Source: Levilactobacillus tongjiangensis
GTDB taxonomy: Bacteria; Bacillota; Bacilli; Lactobacillales; Lactobacillaceae
Assembly: GCF_003946345.1 (NCBI RefSeq)
Contig: NZ_RHNY01000015.1
Coordinates: 1 to 64,000, forward strand
Length of the DNA: 64,000 nt
Direction of reading: 5' to 3'
In this document: piece after piece, positions 59,298-64,000 of the stretch
Position numbering within the stretch: position 1 is the first letter of the stretch
Layout of the letters: every line of letters begins with the position of its first letter
The notes under the pieces: model-generated
Database searches by the model: none
What the model was told of the DNA's origin: nothing
Seen by the model: only the letters and a program-made list of their open reading frames with translations
Position numbers and translations under genes: made by a program

Positions 59298-59456
59298 CTG
59301 CTTGAACCTTCCCTTCCTGAACCCTTAACTCTGATTCTAGCACGCTGCTCCTTATTCACCAGTATTTTGGCCTAGGCGTAAACTAGGGCTCCCATTCGCC
59401 CTTTCTAAAATTATCGTGATAAACTATATGGTAGAAATTATTTTAGGGGGAACACG

Positions 59457-59903
59457 ATGACTTTTTATACTTATGGCTATCTTACAACCCATCATAATAC
59501 TTGGCAGTATGCACGCATCGCCTTGCTGATTGCCCTACTTGCTATCTTCATTAGTTTATTCATTCACTACCTCCGTAACCGCTGGAATGTGAAATATAAA
59601 GACCTGACCATCATCACAGGGACGCTGCTCTTACTCGTGCTGGGATTCCAGATCAATAGTCTGGTTTCACTACAATCCGCCTCGAAACAAACGGGTGAAA
59701 TCACCGCCACGGTTCAGCAAGTCGCCAAACAACTCAAGGTTCGGCCGACTCAGCTGAGTATCAATACGACCTCTACGGGGAGCGACCTTCTAGTCAAGGC
59801 ACCGAAGGGCTACTACCGCCTCGACTACAATTCAGACGGGTCCGCCTTCGTCTTAGAAAAAATTACGCTAGAAAATCCGAAAATCACACTGGTAAAGGAG
59901 TAG
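59457..59903 (+). CDS. DUF3290 family membrane protein
   Basis: 148 aa. Two helices (about residues 17-38 and 50-70), then a small soluble domain. The family is usually paired with DUF421 genes, as here, with the next gene starting three bases later. It probably forms a complex with it. Confidence 0.85.
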   Translation: MTFYTYGYLTTHHNTWQYARIALLIALLAIFISLFIHYLRNRWNVKYKDLTIITGTLLLLVLGFQINSLVSLQSASKQTGEITATVQQVAKQLKVRPTQLSINTTSTGSDLLVKAPKGYYRLDYNSDGSAFVLEKITLENPKITLVKE

Positions 59904-59906
59904 CCT

Positions 59907-60545
59907 ATGTTCGTTTATTCAGACGTTTTTATCAAATTAGTCGTCGGTTTTATCTTTATGACATTGCTCATTAATTTTTCCGGTAAGGGAAACCTAGCAC
60001 CAACCTCCGCCATTGACCAGGTTCAGAACTACGTCTTGGGGGGGATCGTCGGTGGCGTTATTTACAATAACGCTGTCACCCTATTACAATTTATCATCGT
60101 TTTGTTGATCTGGTCCCTCTTGATTTTAGTGACCCGCTACCTGAAGATTCACGTCCGAACTATCGGCAAATTCATCGATGGTGGTCCCATCACCGTCATT
60201 CGAAATGGCCAATTGCTCGTCCACAACTGCCTGAAAGCCAACCTCTCCGCCAAAGAAATCGACTTCAAGCTCCGCACAGCTGGTGTCTATCAAATTAACG
60301 AGGTGAAACGGGCTATCGTTGAACAAAACGGTAGCTTAACCGTTCTGCGCCAGGGCGACGGTTCCATTCGGTATCCGATTATTGTGGACGGTCAAATTGA
60401 TCAAGACGTACTTGAACTCATGAATCACGACGAGACTTGGCTACTCGCACAGTTGAAAGAACTCGGCGTGACCAACGTTCGGGACGTCTACATGGCTAAA
60501 TATGAAAATCACCAATTTGAAATTACCCGTTACGATGAGGCTTGA
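59907..60545 (+). CDS. DUF421 family membrane protein (YetF-like)
   Basis: 212 aa. Three N-terminal helices then a two-part cytoplasmic domain (GGPITVIRNGQ; NEVKRAIVEQNGSLTV). DUF421 proteins are implicated in spore or membrane functions in Bacillus; in lactobacilli the role is unknown. The pair with DUF3290 is conserved. Followed by the NUDIX gene. Confidence 0.88.
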   Translation: MFVYSDVFIKLVVGFIFMTLLINFSGKGNLAPTSAIDQVQNYVLGGIVGGVIYNNAVTLLQFIIVLLIWSLLILVTRYLKIHVRTIGKFIDGGPITVIRNGQLLVHNCLKANLSAKEIDFKLRTAGVYQINEVKRAIVEQNGSLTVLRQGDGSIRYPIIVDGQIDQDVLELMNHDETWLLAQLKELGVTNVRDVYMAKYENHQFEITRYDEA

Positions 60546-60562
60546 ATTAGGAGGTAATTAGC

Positions 60563-61087
60563 ATGGCCGCAGACCATCTGAATGAGTACTGGGATATCTA
60601 CAACCGCGACTTACAAATCACCGGTCGACGTCAACGACGGGAAACTCTCCAACCTGGGGAATATCACCTAGTGGTCGACGCGTTCATTTTCAATGCCCAC
60701 GGACAAGTGTTGCTCCAGCAACGCGCCCCCGATAAGATTCACTTTCCCAGTTACTGGGATTGTTCCGTCGGTGGGTCAGCCGTGGCGGGCGAAAGTATCG
60801 AAGCGGCCATGCACCGTGAAATGGCTGAGGAACTGGGGCTGATCATCCCAGTCACAGCAGCTGACAACTTTTTGATAGCGCCGCACAGTCGCTGGATCGA
60901 AGCGTGGTTTGCGTTTCAAACGACTGAACCCGCTGCCCACCTGGCCATCCAACACGAGTAGCTTCAGCGTGTCGCCTTCTTTGACCAAGCTTCGGCGCAG
61001 CGCCACCTCCATCAAGTCGGCTTCAACCCGTACACCATGGAAATGCAGCGGGCTTGGGCCCATCTTTTTTTAGAACACGCTCAGTAG
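60563..61087 (+). pseudogene. NUDIX hydrolase gene interrupted by an in-frame TAG
   Basis: From ATG 60563 (AGGAGGT upstream) the frame encodes a NUDIX domain with the full box GGSAVAGESIEAAMHREMAEELGL (written here as one motif in two parts: GGSAVAGESIE and REMAEELGL). TAG at 60959-60961 (codon 133) stops it. The frame continues cleanly (LQRVAFFDQASAQRHLHQ ...) to a stop at 61085-61087, giving 174 codons, the usual family length. The NUDIX box lies before the stop. Family members have Glu or Gln at this place, so GAG or CAG to TAG is likely. Substrate unknown; an IPP-isomerase-like or YfcD-like type is possible. Confidence 0.75.
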
Positions 61088-61150
61088 TATAAAAAGACTT
61101 TTGAGATTACTAATTTATAAATATTAGCGACATTACACGACGTTATTGAC

Positions 61151-61186
61151 AAAGGACCTTCCACTGGCTGGAGGGCCCTTCTTTTT
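61151..61186 (+). terminator. Terminator of the DUF3290-NUDIX operon
   Basis: AAAGGACCTTCCA pairs with TGGAGGGCCCTT with mismatches (61151-61163 with 61169-61180), followed by CTTTTTG. Confidence 0.7.
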
Positions 61187-61191
61187 GTGAC

Positions 61192-62073
61192 TTATTTTTT
61201 CTTTCGCCCTAACAACCAACTCAAGAGAATCGCGCCTACCAAAGTCACACTTAGCCAAACGACCGCATGCGCTTTTCTCTGTTTTTGCTGGGGCGTTGCC
61301 ACGTGATCTGCAGCAGTCGCTTTGACCGTTCGTTTTGGCGTACGCAATGATTTGACCGGCTGAGGTCCCTCACCGCCCGCATACCCCGTAAACCTATCCT
61401 GAACCACCGAGGACGGTGTCGCGGCAGATTTTTGTACAGCCACCTCACGTTGCTGAACTTTCCGCGCCGGTGAAACTGATGGGCAATAGCGATAGGTCAC
61501 AGTCTGTTGCTTCACCCGGAACTTTCCCCGCTGATTTTTCGGCATCTTGGTAATCACATAGCCAGCCATTTTAATTGGTGCTGTCACATAGTTGCGGCCC
61601 CATTTTCCCGTTACCAGCTGATCTGCCGTGACCCGATTCCCTTCTTGGTCTAAATGGCGGACCATCACTTGAGCCGTCGCTTCTAGTCGATAAACGTACG
61701 TCATCTCTTGCGGAAAAATCGTGAACTCACCAGTGGTGGCGCCAATCACCCGCTCAAGCCGGTACCCCGTAATGGTAGCCAATCGTGCCTTATAGTGCGT
61801 TCTCACCTTCCCTAACAGCACCTCATCGGCCGCTAAAGCGGCTCCGTTCATATCCTGATAGTGAACAGTCACCTCCGCTGAGCAGTCCGAATTATCCGCA
61901 ACCGGCAATTGAGATGAAGTACCAGCAACCTCCGTCGGAACTACTGCCGTTGCTGGCGCCGTCGTTTCCCCGATACTCACTTCGGCTGCATTAGCAACAA
62001 CCCTTCCACCAGACGTGCCTAATAGAATTATCAATGTTATGAACCAAGCCCACTTTTTCAAATGCAATGACAT
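61192..62073 (-). CDS. MucBP-domain surface protein without LPxTG
   Basis: 293 aa from ATG 62073 (GGGAG 6 bases upstream). Signal peptide, then two MucBP-like repeats (VTVHYQDMNGAALAADEVLLG and VMVRHLDQEGNRVTADQLVTG, about residues 73-130 and 135-200). A Lys/Arg/Gln-rich stalk leads to a C-terminal membrane helix and RKKK tail. No LPxTG motif precedes the helix, so it is probably membrane-anchored. Mucin binding is inferred from the family. Confidence 0.8.
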   Translation of the reverse strand: MSLHLKKWAWFITLIILLGTSGGRVVANAAEVSIGETTAPATAVVPTEVAGTSSQLPVADNSDCSAEVTVHYQDMNGAALAADEVLLGKVRTHYKARLATITGYRLERVIGATTGEFTIFPQEMTYVYRLEATAQVMVRHLDQEGNRVTADQLVTGKWGRNYVTAPIKMAGYVITKMPKNQRGKFRVKQQTVTYRYCPSVSPARKVQQREVAVQKSAATPSSVVQDRFTGYAGGEGPQPVKSLRTPKRTVKATAADHVATPQQKQRKAHAVVWLSVTLVGAILLSWLLGRKKK

Positions 62074-62173
62074 GCCACTCTCCCCCACAGATTGTGTCTT
62101 TTTGAACAGATAAGATATGCCATATCATAGCAGGTTCAGCACCTGAATAAAATTGAATTCCACCTTCTCAATC

Positions 62174-62208
62174 AAAAAAGGAATCATAGTAATCTAACTA
62201 TGATTTCC
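62174..62208 (-). terminator. Terminator of the small anchored-protein gene
   Basis: GGAATCATAG (62180-62189) with CTATGATTTCC (62198-62208), one bulge, followed on the minus strand by six T. Confidence 0.75.
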
Positions 62209-62253
62209 CTTTCATAATTGACTTAATCATCACACCAGAACTTGGAAAAAATA

Positions 62254-62643
62254 CTACGTTCGTGATTGAAGCTGTGTCGTTTGCTCAGCTAAGCGGGCCT
62301 TCTGTTGCCGTCGCTCCCGACTAATCTGCCACCCACTGACTGTGAAAAGGGCTAAGAGAACACCAAAACAGCTAAGCTTTAAAATTGGCTGGATACCACT
62401 TTTATTGGTGTGACGACTTTCATCGGCAGAATGGTGTAATTCTTGTGGCTGCTCAAAGTCCTCGTCGATTGGTGTGGTCCGTACTGACGTTGAACCTTTC
62501 TGAACGACAAAATCAACTGATTCTTGTTCTGGTTGAATTACCGCCGCCTTGGCAGTCACAGTATTCCCCAAAAAAATCATCCCCAATAGCAGCATCATCA
62601 CCATTAGTCCAATGCCAATGAATCGGTCCTGTTTTCCTCGCAT
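62254..62643 (-). CDS. Small membrane-anchored exported protein
   Basis: 129 aa. Signal peptide (cleavage near TAKAAV), a short acidic/polar middle part, then a C-terminal membrane helix and a basic Arg/Gln tail (SRERRQQKARL). Layout like CscD-type proteins, but no LPxTG. GGGAG precedes ATG 62643. Function unknown; next to other surface-protein genes. Confidence 0.7.
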   Translation of the reverse strand: MRGKQDRFIGIGLMVMMLLLGMIFLGNTVTAKAAVIQPEQESVDFVVQKGSTSVRTTPIDEDFEQPQELHHSADESRHTNKSGIQPILKLSCFGVLLALFTVSGWQISRERRQQKARLAEQTTQLQSRT

Positions 62644-63187
62644 AATAACTATCTCTCCCCGTTAATTCTCCCACTAATAGCAGGGCTTATCTCTTCAATT
62701 CATTAATAATTGCAAAACTCACTAACTCGTAACACCCATCTACTCCACTGTTCAAAACCTACTAATCCTTAAAACCAATCATTAATTCTTTAACGCTGCA
62801 ACCTCAGCTAATAGCGATTGACCCCGTTGGCTGGATCTGAATTCACTAAATAGTTTCCCCTGAAGTTTACGACTGTGAAGCTCCCCTTTCCGCTTATTCC
62901 TTGATCTCATACCGATAATCACATGCTAACAGTTGCCCAACCTAAAGAAAATACCAAGTCTGCATCCGCGTCAAAAATGGAACCGTTTTCTTCTGCCAGT
63001 GATTTTTACCTTGTGAATTTTTAGATATCACTAATTTAGAATACTGGCGTGACAAGGATTGATCATGTATATTTGTTCACCTAAGGGAAATTCATTGAAC
63101 CAGTCGGCAATTCATTGCGGGCCATCAGCGCTGACCACCACCATGTCTGCCCGTTAACCAACTTTGTTATTCGACATTTGGGTGAAT
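62644..63187. other. Gene-free stretch
   Basis: About 540 bases, AT-rich, without a credible gene. It ends at the 24-bp inverted repeat. Confidence 0.35.
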
Positions 63188-63248
63188 AAATGACATAAGG
63201 AAATGCCTACGCTATACACACCAACGTAGGCATTTCCTTATGTCATTT
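63188..63248 (-). terminator. 24-bp perfect hairpin after the adhesin gene
   Basis: 63188-63211 pairs without a mismatch with 63225-63248, 13-base loop. It ends 22 bases before the adhesin's stop codon side, so it probably terminates that transcript, though only three T follow on the minus strand. The stem is exceptionally long for a terminator. Confidence 0.6.
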
Positions 63249-63270
63249 TAATTAAGTTCAAAATCTCTAG

Positions 63271-64000
63271 CTAGGCTTGCTTACGACGGAAAATTCGACT
63301 AAGGCCGAACGTCATGATTCCCAGTAAAACCCCTATCCAGCCGAGCTTACTGTCAGCTTCATTTGTCTGAGGTAACTGACCGTCAACCTGTGTTGCATTC
63401 CCTAATTGATTGCTATCAGTGGCCGTTGCCAATGATAGCGGTGTCGTTGCAATCACATCGGCGGCACCACCAACATCATCAAAGGATCCCTCGAGGATCT
63501 GATCATTATTGGTTTCACTCCCCACTGAATCAGTTTGAGAATTAGAACCGGCAGGCGTTTGGTCGCCAGCACTAACCGATTCCCCCTCATTATCAGCAAC
63601 GTTACTACCATCACTTTCCGGGCCAGTAACCCCGGTATCGCCAGCTTGCCCTTCATCATTTTCATGATTGTCAGTATCAGTTCCGTTACCAGTATTGTTC
63701 CCACTGCCCGAACCAACGTTATTGCCAGCATCCGAACCACTACCGGTATCATTTTCAGAATCGGAATCATGGTCGGAACATGAGTTGCTATCGGAGTCAT
63801 GACTGGATTCAGAATCACTTTCAGACTCAGAATCACTGCCTGAGTCCGAGTCGTTGTTAGAGTCTGAATCGCCATTGGAATCTGAGTCACTGTCGGAATC
63901 TGAATCACTATCGGAATCTGAGTCACTGTCGGAGTCCGAGTCACTATCCGAATCTGAATCACTGTCGGAGTCCGAGTCGCTGTCGGAATCTGAATCACTA
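63271..64000 (-). CDS. Ser-Asp-repeat LPxTG adhesin, C-terminal part (5' end outside the window)
   Basis: One open frame of 243 codons continues past the right edge. It begins with a Ser-Asp dipeptide repeat tract (63840-64000 and beyond), then an Asp/Gly/Asn/Glu-rich linker, the sorting signal LPQTNEADS, a hydrophobic helix and RRKQA. A Cys occurs in the linker (SNSCSDHD), which is unusual in such stalks. SD-repeat proteins are long wall-bound adhesins; sortase at 3775 is the likely anchor enzyme. The ligand-binding domain is outside the window. Confidence 0.9.
   Translation of the reverse strand, partial: SDSDSDSDSDSDSDSDSDSDSDSDSDSDSDSDSDSDSDSDSNGDSDSNNDSDSGSDSESESDSESSHDSDSNSCSDHDSDSENDTGSGSDAGNNVGSGSGNNTGNGTDTDNHENDEGQAGDTGVTGPESDGSNVADNEGESVSAGDQTPAGSNSQTDSVGSETNNDQILEGSFDDVGGAADVIATTPLSLATATDSNQLGNATQVDGQLPQTNEADSKLGWIGVLLGIMTFGLSRIFRRKQA

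Noticed and set aside
63453-63998. Minus-strand open frame rich in Ile/Thr/Pro across the adhesin
   Set aside because: It is an alternative frame of the Ser-Asp repeat; the SD frame ends in a clear sorting signal.
63840-64000. Short tandem repeats that might be taken for a CRISPR array
   Set aside because: The repeat unit is about 6 or 18 bases without unique spacers and encodes Ser-Asp dipeptides in one frame.

Overview
The window reads as a chromosomal segment of a Lactobacillaceae bacterium, most like the Levilactobacillus/Lactiplantibacillus side of the family. The evidence is a WxL surface-complex (csc) cluster, class A sortase and LPxTG proteins, a class II HMG-CoA reductase (mevalonate pathway), the alsS/aldB acetoin branch, many small secreted proteins, and Bacillus-like housekeeping order (metG, tatD, rnmV, ksgA, veg, ispE, purR, glmU, prs). 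No rRNA, tRNA, phage, transposase or CRISPR was seen.

Layout. 1-3.3 kb: csc operon (small LPQTS protein, two WxL proteins, DUF916/DUF3324 protein with an in-frame TAG). 3.7-7.5 kb: srtA, small secreted protein, rpmE2, murA, TetR regulator. 7.7-14.7 kb: MacB-type ABC transporter, lipoprotein, aldB-alsS with a divergent MarR regulator. 15.3-18.3 kb: pyrG behind a CTP-sensing type leader, rpoE, DUF1934. 19-22 kb: lipL, HD dNTPase, HAD phosphatase, MerR. 23-28.4 kb: secreted protein, DUF3899, prs, glmU, purR. 28.9-32.4 kb: zinc ABC transporter behind a Zur-like palindrome, hydrolase. 32.6-40.2 kb: antitoxin-like protein, UDG-family protein, ispE, veg, ksgA, rnmV, tatD, metG. 40.4-46.8 kb: Trp T-box followed by seven tightly packed genes (trpS, ppx, mvaA, HExxH protein, sirtuin, membrane protein, DUF72). 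47-52.8 kb: HelD-like helicase, small membrane and secreted proteins, a toxin-antitoxin pair, secreted tyrosine phosphatase. 53.7-61.1 kb: antiporter, four-gene ABC operon, flavin disulfide reductase, DUF3290-DUF421-NUDIX. 61.2-64 kb: MucBP protein, small anchored protein, and the 3' end of a Ser-Asp-repeat LPxTG adhesin.

The most unusual signal is a family of about nine interspersed intergenic elements, called SR elements here (14.7, 15.0, 18.4, 18.7, 34.7, 37.4, 37.9, 53.1 and 53.4 kb). Fuller copies are 140-175 nt and fold as a closing stem (P1), a second stem (P2) and two or three internal hairpins. Stem sequences differ between copies yet stay complementary, while the P5 loop keeps ACCGC. 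That pattern fits selection on RNA or single-strand structure. One inverted pair is carried in a near-identical segment of about 450-520 bp at two loci.

Other points of note: MurA has Asp where the catalytic, fosfomycin-target Cys is expected. Two genes carry one in-frame TAG with an intact downstream frame. An ispE gene sits in a mevalonate-pathway genome. Several promoters and operators can be read directly (pyrG, alsS/marR, zinc transporter, TA module, rpmE2). All functional calls rest on reading motifs and family resemblance by eye; no database search was run.
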